In this document: positions 28,524 through 40,170 of the stretch, in pieces
How the letters are laid out: each line of letters starts with the position of its first letter
Position numbering within the stretch: position 1 is the first letter of the stretch
NCBI GenBank assembly: GCA_018857735.1
Contig: JABMCL010000188.1
Location: 905,001 to 969,000, forward strand
Direction: 5' to 3'
From: Alviniconcha marisindica
Taxonomy: Eukaryota > Mollusca > Gastropoda > Provannidae
Length of the DNA: 64,000 bases
Program-made: the position numbers and the translations under genes
The notes under the pieces: model-generated
Told to the model about the DNA's origin: nothing
The model's input: the letters and a program-made list of their open reading frames with translations, nothing else
Database searches by the model: none

Positions 28524-29826
28524 TGTGTGAGAGAGAGAGAGAGAGGGAAGGGGGGGTGGGAGAGCATGCATGCTCTGCATTAGGCGATGCAAACTGGTCA
28601 GTGACAGTGTGACCCCTGGACTCTTATGAAGATCAAAATCTTTTTAAAGCCTGAAACTAGTGAGTTAAAACATCAAACATCTGATTAATTTTTCTTCTCT
28701 TTTCTATCAACCCAGCTCCAGTAATGCATGTATTTGTAATGTGAGAGAGACAGTGTAGTGTGTGTGTGTCTGTGTGCATGCATGTATGTGTTGGGGGGGG
28801 GGGGGGGGGGGGGAACCTGTGCATGCAATCATGTGTGCAGAAATGCTCATCTGTGTGTGCATGTGTGTGTGTGAGTGATGAAAAGTGCACATCTATAGGC
28901 CTCTGTAAGCACCCCAGGCTTTTCTGCAGATGCCATAAATAATCAGTCATTGTTATAATGTTAATACTACAGAGAATGTTGCTTGCACAACAATCACTGA
29001 AATGTTGAAAGCACACCAGGTGCTGAACTTGTAAACATTTCCAGATGGCCCCCACACTGCAACAGAAACTGACAATAACAAGTTTAGATAACTGACAACA
29101 GCCATTCCGTGGCCCTCTTCACTTACGATCAAGTCCTCCGAGGTATCGCATGGTGATTTCACAATGTCCCCACACAGCACTCACTATGGGGTAGAGTTTC
29201 TTGCCCTTCAGGTTGCGGAAGGCCACACCCAGGTACTGACCGTCCACCATAAAACTCAGCGTTCCCTCGTCCATGTCCAGAATGACCAGGAAGCTGTCCG
29301 GCACCACAAAGTTTTCATCAGAGTTTAACACAGTGGGGTAGGTGATCCCCGGCTGGTTCTTCATGTCATGGTAGAGTTTGTTGCGGCCCAAGTCCCAGCC
29401 CCAGGACTCCTTGTTGCTGCCCACCAGGGACTGATAGCCCACACAGTGCAGGGGGGCGTCCGCTGTTCCTACCCCCACCACCGCATGAGTCCCCCGCTGC
29501 CGCGTGCTCCACACTATCTCCCACACGTGGAGCCCACGGGTGTAACCGTAGCGGCCGCGGATGCAGTCTGTGCTTTGTGCCACGGGGTGGCGGTGAAAGG
29601 TCATGAGATCTTCATTTTTCACAAAGATGTTGAGGGAGCGGTCATCCGCGTTCCAGGCGTGCTTGTACTGCACCTCACGCGGCACTGAGGGCATGTCCAG
29701 CAAGGCATCCAGCCGCGCCGGTTTCTGGTAGTCAGGGTTGAACGCTGGTTCACGGGTGATGCTCTTGTACGTGGGCTCCCGTGAACTGGAGATGGTTTTG
29801 ATGCCACCGGAGACCTTCTGCCCCAT
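27082..29826 (-). CDS. SPSB1: SPRY domain/SOCS box protein, SPSB1/SPSB4-like (2 coding exons)
   Basis: Family knowledge: SPSB proteins are substrate receptors of Elongin B/C-Cullin-5 ubiquitin ligases. The SPRY domain binds short motifs such as those in iNOS or VASA. Join 29127-29826 to 27082-27212: 276 aa, against 273 aa for human SPSB1 and SPSB4. Seen: [11 protein letters not shown] start, [85 protein letters not shown] and [10 protein letters not shown] (SPRY, about residues 30-230). The SOCS box follows: [14 protein letters not shown]...[14 protein letters not shown]. The junction gives GGLDPEPLPLMD, matching vertebrate NGLDPEPLPLMD. Upstream in-frame ATGs to 29955 probably lie in the 5' UTR. 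SPSB1 and SPSB4 cannot be separated here. Confidence 0.96.
27213..29126 (-). other. SPSB intron
   Basis: Contains (GT)n at 28026-28060 and 28466-28527, a poly-G run at 28791-28813, and a degenerate tRNA-derived SINE near 28190-28330. No exon-like sequence seen. Confidence 0.85.
28190..28330 (+). repeat. Degenerate tRNA-derived SINE
   Basis: TGCGGCCTGGTGACCAGGGC resembles an A-box head, and GGGGTTCAAATTCC (28255-28268) resembles a B box with one inserted base. Lies in the SPSB intron on the antisense strand. Confidence 0.45.
29127..29826 (-). CDS. SPSB1: SPSB-like coding exon with SPRY domain
   Basis: Starts at the MGQKV methionine (29826) conserved in SPSB1/4 and ends GGLD plus one base at a GTAAGT donor (phase 1). 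The exon itself begins at 29963 after a CCCTCTGCAG acceptor, so 29827-29963 is 5' UTR. An ATG two codons upstream (MSMGQKV) and one at 29955 are in frame; the conserved MGQKV start is preferred. Confidence 0.95.
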
Positions 29827-30587
29827 GCTCATTGCTTGTGGAACGCCAGAACTTAAGTGCTGAATAGAGGAGAAGCAACGCAAGGAGGGAGGGAAAACCT
29901 GGTACAACAGCAGGTGCAGCCAGGTGGGACAGGTGGTGGGCTGGTTCCGTTTCAATGCATCATCTGCAGAGGGTAAAAAAGGAAGCTGATGAGTTTCAAA
30001 TCAAACAAGATGAACAATTACACTCAGAGAACTCACATTCTGGTGCAATACTGGGGAAAGAGTCTTAATTATCTTTCTTAAATACACACCAGCTGCATTC
30101 ATCTTCATCTGAAATACACAATGGTCTCCATCATAAAATAATCAGCGAGTCATCCATCTTGGGTGAACATCTACATGGGTGCTCATGCTTCATTAAAGCA
30201 TATTACACATGAGCTTTTTAATGGACATAGCAACCTATAAGTATAACCTGTACAATGTTTAAACTACACTCTGACAGACCTGTGAGCTTGAAACAAGGCT
30301 AGTCATCAAACCTGGTATTGGTATGTATCTGTAGACCTCAAACAAAGGTAATAATAATCATGCAAAGGTTGAAACACCCACTTAAGCAGTGTCTGGAGAG
30401 AGAAAAAACTAACATTATTTAAAGTCTTTGTCAAATCAAAAAAAAATTTTTTTTATCTCCCTTGAATACACACAAAAGTCAACAATAATCTAAATAGTGG
30501 TATAGTGGTGCTTTAGATGACACAATTAACAAGTATACAAAGTTTCACCTTAATAGTAATGTACGAAATTTTCAGTTGAAACTGCTT

Positions 30588-30640
30588 CTTCACACTGCTG
30601 TGACCTTGAACTGTGGTCAAGGTCACTGAAGTGAGAGACA
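30588..30640 (+). repeat. AGGTCA-palindrome dispersed repeat copy
   Basis: TGTGACCTTGAACTGTGGTC followed by AAGGTCACTGAAG: an inverted TGACCTTGA..TCAAGGTCA palindrome. Related single copies lie at about 16203, 18711, 19031, 21377, 24431 and 45944. It is followed by a (GACA)n tract. Confidence 0.6.
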
Positions 30641-30743
30641 GACAGACAGACAGACAGACAGAAACAGAGAGAGGTCAGGTAAAGTTCAACGAGAAGTACC
30701 ACCATGCTAAGTTTGACATTTGTCATACTTATCACTTTACAGG

Positions 30744-30784
30744 GTTGACTGGGCATAAAACACCAACTTACTTACTTACTTACA
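30744..30784 (+). repeat. SINE-like tail fragment
   Basis: GGTTGACTGGGCATAAAACA then CCAACTTACTTACTTACTTAC: the same tail type as at 2414-2460. Confidence 0.6.
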
Positions 30785-31300
30785 TCACTTTACAGTTTGC
30801 AACATGTCCAGACACCAACCAACCAGCCAGCTAGCCTAACTTTGTGATGCCAACAGTAATCAGTTCTTGGATTTTAATGTCTCGTCAACAATATAGGGTC
30901 ACATAAATCCACTGACTGCTGGAGAAGATTAACTGGAAGTGTGAAATGGCTGCGCAGTTTTCTAGGAATACATCCATTTAAGGATTTAGAACAATGCAAC
31001 AGAAAGTATTATTTGTCTTCAACAATATTACTAAATGAGCTTTCAATGGACTGACTGTCAGACATATGAAGTCTCAGATTGCAGATAACAAGCCACTGCC
31101 TCAGCAATGGAACAGTATGTTCAAAAAACAGTGTCTGACAAGGTCAGCAGCAATGCCAAACTCCACAAGAAAAAGCACTGAGTGAAAGGCTGGGCTGTGG
31201 ACAATAAATCCAAAACTACCACATCCAGGATTGCAAAGAGTATTTGCAAACATGAAAACATAATTTTCAGTATTGGCATTGTATACATTTGACAGTGTGA

Positions 31301-31413
<113 letters not shown>

Positions 31414-32884
31414 CATGTGTGTAGCTAAAGAAGTACTTGCCTGTTAGCACACTTAAAATAATGTGTGTTCAGTTAAATCCAAACGTTAATGACTTAAAAT
31501 TGAATTCCAAGTCAACTATGCAGCAGAGAGGTCTATATCCCATGAAAATGTCCCATTTATTGCTAAAAGCTAAATGTCAAATTCCTCCTATGTGATCCAG
31601 ACATTTGTCCCATCAATGTCAAATTAAATGTATCCCTGGGATATTGTTAAAAATGTGTTTCATATTTTGCAAATCATACAGTCTCTATACATGTCAGGAA
31701 ACATAATTATGGTAAATTACATCGTCTCACTTTTCAGACCTAAGTCCTAAGATCAACGTCACAGCCCTGAGACTGACTAGGCCCTCTCTCTATCCCGTGT
31801 GTTTGTGCATATCATTATCACACATTAAAACCTCAAATCCTGCACTAGAACAATCAACATATTATTACACTATAATGAAGATGTCTTAAATAGTATACTC
31901 TAACTAGTCTAACAAGACCACTGCCAGCTTGTGGTGGGGACAAACAGGGGGTGGGGAAAGCAACACAGTTTCTCAAATTTCACATGTAAGGGAGTGCATC
32001 TGCACACTGTGTTTGTGTTGTTGTACTCTGTGTGTCACTTTGTCTGTCAGTGTCTCTAGCTTTTCTTCTGTTGGGTGTGGGGGAGGCTGATTATGACATC
32101 ATTTATTTGTAATAATTCTTTTAGTTATGTTTCATTATTTTTGATGTCAGAGAGACAGAGTGAGAGAAAGTGAGAGGGAATAACAACGACCTCTCGCATG
32201 TAACATCAAAAGAAAAAAAGAAATAAAATCAGGAACCTTTGGCTGTGGCTCATTTGTTGTTCCTTACTTCCAGCCTGCTACTTCCATGGACTGTTTACAC
32301 ACAGAAACTCAAATTTCTATGCGGTCCAAGCAGTCAAACTAAGGTAAAAATGTGACGTATGGTACTTGGTAGACACCCTAGTGTCTTGAACATGGTTAAA
32401 ATCTAAGGCCATAAGCTTCACAATAATGCCCACTCCAGTTTTGTTGTTTGTGTGTTACTTGGGGGTTCTTGTTTTTTTTGGTTTGTTTCAGGTGTTAATT
32501 TTGTTGTTGGTGTTTTTGTGTTTTGTTGTGGTTGCTGGGGAGGCAGATTTTGCAATTTGTTTACTTTAAGTGTTGTTTTGTGGCTTGACAAAGGGGATTT
32601 CCCCGAAAATTTGCATAGCGTGTGTCCATGTTAAAATAAATAAGCGTTCCTCTGAACCTTTTTGTTTAGATTTTGTAATTGTTAAGGGCCATTCTCAAAC
32701 CCTCAGTCACACCACAGAACTGTGTAATGTCACTCAAAAATAACACTAACATTAGTAACAATAACAGTATACTCACCAAGCTACAAATTATTTTGTTCAT
32801 AAATTAAATTTTTATTGTTATAAATTTAAAATAATTGAAAACAAGAGACACTTGTTCTCAAGAAACATGTAATACTGCTGCCAA

Positions 32885-33195
32885 ATGAAATGCGCTGGCT
32901 GCCTGTGAAAATTCTGCTGTGAGTACAAGATAGCAGTTTTTGTATAACATCACAGTACATTTCCCTCTTACCTTTCACCAGTTTCAGCTTTGCACATATC
33001 AAACACTGCACACCCTCTAATCCTAAAGGCGTAAAGCAAGAAGCCTTTAAAAATTCCAAAATACAATCTGAAATCTTTTGGCGAGCGTTTGTTTGGTTTC
33101 ATTGCTCAATCTGTCCAGAATTGGCAGTTCCCCACTCTGTTCAAATCCCAGCTCAATATTTTCCTCCTTAGAAAGGCCTTTTCACAAACAACCAT
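32885..33195 (+). pseudogene. Decayed LINE reverse-transcriptase C-terminal fragment
   Basis: Reading across several frames shows the tail of a non-LTR retrotransposon polymerase: RWLPVK (32893-32910), then LSPVSALHISNTAHPLI, then NLKSFGERLFGFIA, then FKSQLNIFLLRKAF near 33150-33190. Stops and frameshifts interrupt it. Only the 3' end of the element survives, as is usual for 5'-truncated LINE copies. Family within the Jockey/CR1-type LINEs is uncertain. Confidence 0.7.
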
Positions 33196-34271
33196 TCATG
33201 CGACCATAGATTATGTGCATGTGACCATCTATGTGCACATTATTATGTGCATGAGTGGTATGTGAGTTTTAGTCACCACTGAGTTTTTGTTCTGCAAAAA
33301 GATTTGCACTCTGTAAGACCTATTCACTCTTAATAGTGTAGCAGTATTACTTCCACTGACAGTTTCACAACCGTTCTTATTTGTGAGTGTATGAGGTAAT
33401 AATGCACATGTGTGTGTCTGTGTGTGCGCGCACAAGTGTGTGCACGCCAATTGCCATACAATGTGCATGCACATATAATACACATGATAACAGTACACTG
33501 ACTACCAAGTAACAAACAGCAGCTCTAGACACTTTGGTATACTGAGCACGTAATGCAGCGTACTAACTTAACAACAAAACTAACATTGATGCCACTGCTA
33601 CTGTGCTCAGTTGGAACTCATGAAAACTAGTAAGATTACACAAACATGTAGAGAGCACATCTCCCTTAAAACTGCACATATAGACCTGCTATTCTACCAA
33701 CTATTATGGTGACTGTTGAAACATTTGAGTCTAGTTGTTCCATGAATATGAAAACATATTCTCAGAAAGTGTCCAATAATATCACACAGACAGATATATA
33801 TAACTTTATAGCTGAAACAGTCAAAGGGTTCTTATTTTGCAGCTGATTAAATATAAACAAAAGTTAAAGTCTCAATTGTGTTAACAAGTGCAGAATAAGA
33901 CTGAAGACTAATAAGAGAGTTGAGAGAAGGGAAGCAGCTTGGGCAGGTTGATGTGCAGAGAAAATGAGAGCAGGATCAAATTTTACTAATTATCCAGAAA
34001 AAAACCTGTCTGAGTTGTCAGCGTCAACTGTCATTCACCACACAACTTGATAATTTATCTTATGGTTCAGTGACACTCTGTTATATTAATTTTATTTTTC
34101 TTGTTGCAGTTATACTTATAGGACATGTCCAAGGTTAGGGGTGATTTTTGACACGATTTCCGTTAAAGCTTGCTGAGAACGATGATGTAGGTGAAACTGT
34201 GATCTGAGGGTTATAAATGCACGAAAAATACATTTTCTGTCATACCGAAAGTGTCGCCATGACGCCAAAAT

Positions 34272-34776
34272 CACGTGACCATATGCCTACTACGTCACTC
34301 TGGGGAGTCACTGCAAAATGGCCAACTCGAGCTCCGAAGACGAAACTGATACTTTGCCCGAGAGACCCACAAGGATACAGCCGTATAGTTTGAGCCTGTC
34401 AGGCAGGATTTTGAAAGAGTACCGGAACATCATGTCAGCTTCGAAGCAAACCCCATGTGGTATTCCATGGGGTTCGCGAAATTGCACTCACTGAAGTGCT
34501 CGCTACACAATGGGCGTTGCAGCGCAGCAAGAAAGTCAGCTCATTTGAATTGTATAAATTTAATCCACTTTCGCCTCACTGCAGGTCGATTGCGCGGGAG
34601 CTCGTGCATTGTTATACCTGGGGTCGTCTGCAAATTGTTACAGTTCGCGGCAACACAGTAGGCCGGCATAGTTAACTTTTTTTGTCGACCACACGCATAC
34701 ACAGTTTACTGAAGAATCTAAGATGGCAACCGCACTGACTCCCCAGACTGACGTCACTTCCGGGAAAGTCACGTGA
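34272..34776 (+). pseudogene. Inverted-repeat-flanked coding relic (possible P2X7-tail-like ORF)
   Basis: Imperfect inverted repeats of about 45 bp (34272-34316 and 34734-34776) share CACGTGAC, ACGTCA and CTGGGGAGTCA in the same order. Between them an ATG at 34318 reads MANSSSEDETDTLPERPTRI then QPYS. The stretch after that reads well only after a +1 shift near 34394. An acidic/Ser start followed by IQPYxFEP is typical of mollusc and cnidarian proteins annotated as P2X7-cytoplasmic-domain-like. That resemblance is from memory and tentative. No intact protein is encoded. Confidence 0.4.
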
Positions 34777-36183
34777 CTCATGGACAACCCGAGACAGTAG
34801 TCTCGGCCAGCCTACAGAAAATAAAATTGATTAAAAACCCAATTAAACATTAAAAAATCATTTTTTATTTCATTAAATCTGAAACTAGTGACTCATTTGT
34901 CAATCATTTCGATGGTCATTTTGCATACTTAAAAACCTTGGACTTTTACTTTAAAGAACTGAGGTAAAAATAAAAAAAAGGACGAGTATGTGGCAAACCA
35001 CAATCTGGGGTGTTTTTCAGGATTCCAGTGGAATTGTTGGACAGCAGCCACTACTTGTAATAGAAATTATACTCAGTCAATAGCACTTTCATTGACTAGG
35101 TGCCATGAAACATTCAATATTTTTAAAAGTAATAAAACTGTTGGAAAATACCTGAACTGAGAATGGATGACATATCACACAACACATAAAAACTCTTCTG
35201 ACACAAGCAAATCAGCAAACACTGCTCTGATCTCAGTCGTACACAAAAATGTAGATACAGGAGGTGCACACTTAAGGAATGCCTATTATTTAATCATGTA
35301 TTGATGTAATACAACACATTATTAGCAAAGTCAGAGGATCATGCCATGTTCTTCAGGGGGGAGGTTGGGGTTGGGAAGGGGGGGGGGGAGGCGCAAACAG
35401 CCATGCTGAGTCTAGCCTGCTTGCTTCATCCTGAGGAGACCATGTGCGATTGACGGGATGCTAAAATCCAGGAACTAAGTAACTGCCCTGCTTGCCGCTA
35501 ATGTTGATGGTTGCGTCTAACTCTAAACAAAGCCCCTCAAAACCAAAACTTGTACTTGTAGACCTATAAAGTATACTTTCTACTTCTAGCACAACATTTT
35601 AATAGGGTAGCACTACACTGTAACTTGTCCTAACAAAGGCAACAGTGTTGAAGAACTAAAAGTACTATATATTTTCCCCTCTCAGGGCTTTATTTTTATA
35701 CAGCAGAATATTTTGACGGCTTGATCCGGAGGCAGCAGAGAGACGGTCACTTGAGTAAACAAACAAATCAAGAGTGACATCAAACTAAAAAGGATGAAAC
35801 TGGCCGGGGCAGGTGTAAACTGCAACAAAGCAGCAACGGTACCGTTACTAAGCATCCCCAGTGACCCACAGACGCTCTGTCAAAAACCGTCTGCTTCAAA
35901 GTGTCGCAACCACCAAAAAAAATACGTCTGTCGTATGGACAAAACAAAGCACTTCTTTCATCGACACAAAAACAACGCAATCCTAACACACCGATAAATG
36001 GGTATTATCCTGAGGGCTCGGCATTATTTGCTTTGTGTCGGCGCAGCGTCTGCCGCCACATGTCACATTCATTTCATTGTCTCGAGCCCATCAACAACAA
36101 AGATCGAACGCAGTCACAACCAACTCGACCAACGTTTGCGTCAAAATGCCAAACTATTTTGGTTGTAGCCAGTAATCACTTAC

Positions 36184-36340
36184 CAATAATGCCTTCTTTT
36201 GGATGACATCAGCTCGAACTGAAACTACAGAAACGAAAACAGCCATGAACAAAACGGCGCACCCGACCAAAGCTGAATATAAAATAATTCTTTGTGACTC
36301 ACATCCTACTATGGTGTTGGGCCATTATTTGATCCTAAGA
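36184..36340 (-). promoter_or_regulatory. Probable SPSB 5' UTR exon and promoter
   Basis: On the minus strand, GAAGGCATTATTG|GTAAGTGATT (donor at 36183) is a strong 5' splice site with no coding frame, suited to a non-coding first exon joining the acceptor before 29963. A perfect YY1 core (GCCGCCATCTT; AAGATGGCGGC on plus, 36337-36347) lies about 150 bp upstream, a common arrangement at TATA-less starts. The exon's 5' limit is a guess. Confidence 0.5.
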
Positions 36341-36599
36341 TGGCGGCTGGATTATGTGTATCACGTGATCCCCAAACTTCTTCACGTCAGAGCAGCACAA
36401 TCTGTTGTGTCGAGTGAGTCTTTGTCCAATCATGCAAATGACGTCCAAAATTCTGAAATGAGATTCGATCGAATTGCAGTTCTCGTCAAGCTGGTTTACT
36501 GTTTGCTATGCTTAAAAGCAAAAGAAAAATTCACTGCCAAATGTTATTCTGGGAAGAAAAAAACTAGGTACGGTGCATCCCGTCAGTAAATGACTGAAA

Positions 36600-38580
36600 C
36601 GAACCGGCCGGACACTTCGTCTGCTTCGTCTGCGCGCAGCTAGGCTTCAAGTAGGTTACACTGCAGCAGGCGGCTGTCGTTTTCAAGAACTGAATGGACG
36701 CAGAGAACACAAAGAAAGCCTCTATAGATCATTAGATGTTAAATTTCTTTTGATTGCCGTTTTATGTCGGTGTCGCTAATCGTGGAACTGGCTAGATGCT
36801 AAAAGCACTGGCGTAGGCGTCGATCGAATCAGCACGGTCCGGCCCCGCCGCCCGGCCGGCACTGACTCAGTAAGCCGCCTATAGTTTTTCAGTTCATATA
36901 TATATATTATCATAATTGTTGTTTCTTGATATTGATCTTGATGTGCACTATAAGTGCGACACGCCGACGCGGGGACCCAATCTTGGGCGGGGAGCCGTGT
37001 TTTAGGAGCAGTGAGATTTGTGTTATTACTGAACTGACTGATCCCTCATTCAGTTCAGTCACTGCGGCTGACCGGCCCGGCCTGTAAAATTTCCGGGTTG
37101 AACTACAAGATGCACGGACACTCAGTCCTGCAAACAGTATATTTTCCGGTCCTATAGCACATTTACTTTCAATGCTATGCAGTTCTGATAAACTTAACAC
37201 ACATGTATAGTGCTATTGCGAAACAGAAAACTTGCAAAAAGGGTTTCAAATTTCGTTCTTTTGTCAGTACTGTCGGAAGTAGTTTCAGTTCAAGCGACAT
37301 CGTGGCAGTGAAGTGGTTAAAGTTCGTCTACTGTCTTACTAACCGTATGTTCTGTTCTAAGTTGTTTCAGTCAGTCGATGGTAGTCCCGCTGAGGAACTG
37401 ACTAAGGGGGATTTCAGCTGGTGTAGCGGACAGCAGCCGTTTTTGTCAGTTCGGCAGTGGATCCACTCACTACAATATTGTGAGTTCAGTTGTTTCACCG
37501 TGGCTCAGGCTCAGACGGTCACGTCAGTTTTGCATGGTCTATAAATACCGTAGGGATATAAAAGTTTTAACTGCCATGTTTGACCTAAATTTCAAACCAA
37601 GACTAACGCCGCTGAGACTGTAGCGGCCGGTGCTTTAACATAGCAGTAATTTGGCTTTTACACCGACCACGGAATATACGATGATAACTGATTTTTATCA
37701 TGGCTAGTTTGGCCTGGCCCCATGTCCGACTATACTATGAGCTACGCCACGCCGTTGGTCCCATGGTTCAGGAGCTGTGTGAGAGTCGAGGTGGACGTCC
37801 TGGACTGTCCGTCCTAACGAGCCTTCTGGTTTCCGTGGACGTAAAGATTTATTGCACCGTGCTTCGGCATTGGTCACAACTGACTGACTTGTCCCTAATA
37901 TGTCAACTGACATCTGAGGACATAAAGCATCACTTCGGCATCATCAGTGTGGACGTAAAGCGGCAACACTTCAACCAACCAACTTGGTCCGGCCAACACG
38001 GCAGTCTCAGTCAGTTCCGGCGGCGGGATGACATGTGCGGCAAGCGGCCGGGTCGAGGCCGGCCTCTCCAAACCGGCGGCGGCAGCGACTCGTGCCGCTC
38101 GGGTAGTCTCAGTCGGCGTGGTTAGACTGATAGGCTTTTAGTCAGTCTTCGTGGTGTCGAGATGGAATATCGGACTCAGTCACTGAGACGGAACTCAGGA
38201 GTTGTGTGGTGGTCGAGGTGGCCGTCCTGGGCGGCCTCGTCCCAACTCATAGTCTTATGTTCAACTGTGGACGTAAAGCGCCAACATTCAACTTGGACAG
38301 TGACTGCAGATCGGGATAATAAAAAAAAAAGCCTCGTACACATTTTACTGATGAAACAACAAGTCACTGACTGAGTAAAACTGATGGTGTGTCAGTCTTA
38401 CATACCTGCGTAGAATTACGGATCAGCCTCTTGTCTTAGACATGTCCTCACAGTCGAGGCTGCCCAAACCCTTTGTCACATCAGTCCGGCCTGGTACTGA
38501 CAGTCACGTCTTGACTATTGTCACTGCTGAATTCTCTCAGTGTTGCCGTCAGAAATGCTTCAGCAGTTCCAGCATCAACA
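36600..38580. other. Non-coding stretch enriched in CAGT/ACTG words
   Basis: Unusually rich in GTCAGT, ACTGACTGA and GTGGACGTAAAGCG(G/C)CAACA, the last recurring near 37950 and 38265 with a weaker match at 37832. CpG is more frequent than elsewhere. A TATAAATA at 37542-37549 has no gene behind it. Short ORFs show no family resemblance. Probably old repeat material. Confidence 0.5.
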
Positions 38581-38589
38581 AACTTCACT

Positions 38590-38875
38590 AAAAAGGTTCA
38601 AAATTGCCGGTTCTGCCCGATGCATTTTCAACTCAAGACCTCTAAACGCAGTCGTGCTTTACCACGCTTGGCTAAACTGCACTGGCTTCCATCAATAGCT
38701 CAAATAATTGAATATAAAGTTTCTTCCATGTGCTACGATGTAGTCCGAACTGCCCAGCCTTACTTGTCTGATCTGCTACACCTGTACATCCCATCCCGTT
38801 CATTGCGTTCCTCTGCTGACACACTCATATTTGTTTCGGATTCAACAACAAAAAAAGAAGAAAAAAGAAAAAGTT
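38590..38875 (+). pseudogene. LINE reverse-transcriptase C-terminal fragment
   Basis: An open plus-strand frame reads AKLHWLPSIAQIIEYKVSSM, then AQPYLSDLLHLYIPSRSLRS and SADTLIF. This is the hallmark C-terminal segment of non-LTR retrotransposon polymerases (LHWLPVxxRIxYK...YLSDLL..Y.PSRxLRS). It is truncated at both ends. Its frame is still open, so it is younger than the copy at 32885. Confidence 0.8.
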
Positions 38876-39551
38876 CCACCGCAGGAGGGCAATATTTCGA
38901 TGCAAAGCGACAACACTGTAATTCTCGCTGTACAATCAGTTCCGACCTCGATCGATGATCGGGATATCGACATTATATCAAGGAGAAAATCTCAGGTGGT
39001 ATCCTTAGTCCTTGACAAACTACAGGCAGTGGTTTACGACATCCTTCCTTTGGAGGAATGTGCCGGAAAGCGATGCACGGAGTCAAACTCCAAGCACTGG
39101 TTTACGACATCCTCGTGGCTCGGAGTGTGCCTCCTCGACCCGAACTCGAACTCGGAAATTTTATTACAATGATGAAGCGTGCCGGAAAACGAGGTTTGGA
39201 GTGTGGAGTCGAGGCAAATACTCCCAAGTACCGGTTCTACCGCAAGGCCAAACCGGCTCACTGAACCGGGCCGGCACACGAGTCAAGCTGCCGGTGGAGT
39301 CAAGGATTCGAGTACCATCGATTCAGCGTCATTATGTCAGGTTTTGTTGGGACTGCAGTCAGTTGAGTCTGTGACAGACAATAGAAATGAAACCTCGGAT
39401 GGTGCACGTTTGAACAAGGGGGGGGTTCTTCCTCGAACGACTCGTGACATCATGTCCAATCCCCCCACCCCCCCCACCCCACCCCACCCCCCCTCCCCCC
39501 GAGTCTCTCTCTCTCTCTCAAACTGACTGAGACACACGCATCATTCCCGCA

Positions 39552-39553
39552 CG

Positions 39554-39650
<97 letters not shown>
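39552..39650. repeat. (CA)n microsatellite
   Basis: About 45 CA units preceded by CGCG. Confidence 0.95.
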
Positions 39651-39889
39651 ATGCTCGAGAGGAGAGCAGAGATCAGCGACTTGCTATTGAGCGTTTATCA
39701 CTATTCTTCTAATGCAAGCCAGACCATCGTCGGATTTGTCCTTTTCGTTCAAGTGAGAAGTTTGACCCTCTCTCTCTCTCTCAGAGTCTCTCTCTGTATA
39801 TAAATAATGCCTGTAATTTGATATCTACTCGTCAGTAGCTTAGCAAGGACTAGTTGTTAGACACTGAGGTTTTTGACTGAACCTAAACT

Positions 39890-39925
39890 ACAATCCTTGT
39901 AGAAAAAAGTTGTCGAGTTCGAGTT

Positions 39926-40004
<79 letters not shown>

Positions 40005-40170
40005 ACTAGGTTGTTCCTAGATAGGTCCAAAATAGACCTACTGCTACTATCCTTGAGCCGCATTAAAGTTTTCGATCTGTCTGTCTGTCTGTCTGTCTCT
40101 CTGACTAGGTTGTTCCTAGATAGGTCTATACTTGAGCATTAAAGTTTTCGATCTCTCTCACTCTCTCTCG
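39890..40170. repeat. (TC)n tract with retroposon-like tail repeats
   Basis: GTCGAGTTCGAGTTCAACTT precedes (TC)n at 39931-40002. The segment GACTAGGTTGTTCCTAGATA followed by TTGAGC..ATTAAAGTTTTCGATC occurs twice (40006-40077 and 40104-40155). The block ACTCGAACTCGAAAACTTTA at 5284-5303 is the reverse complement of the same family. Confidence 0.75.

Noticed and set aside
34455..34675. Intact small gene at 34.4-34.7 kb
   Set aside because: The readable frame shifts relative to the ATG at 34318 and lies between inverted repeats; treated as a relic.
36203..36589. 128-aa plus-strand ORF
   Set aside because: No family resemblance; it overlaps the better-supported minus-strand SPSB first exon.
37542..37549. 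TATAAATA as a TATA box
   Set aside because: No transcript start context or downstream coding frame; expected by chance in AT-rich DNA.
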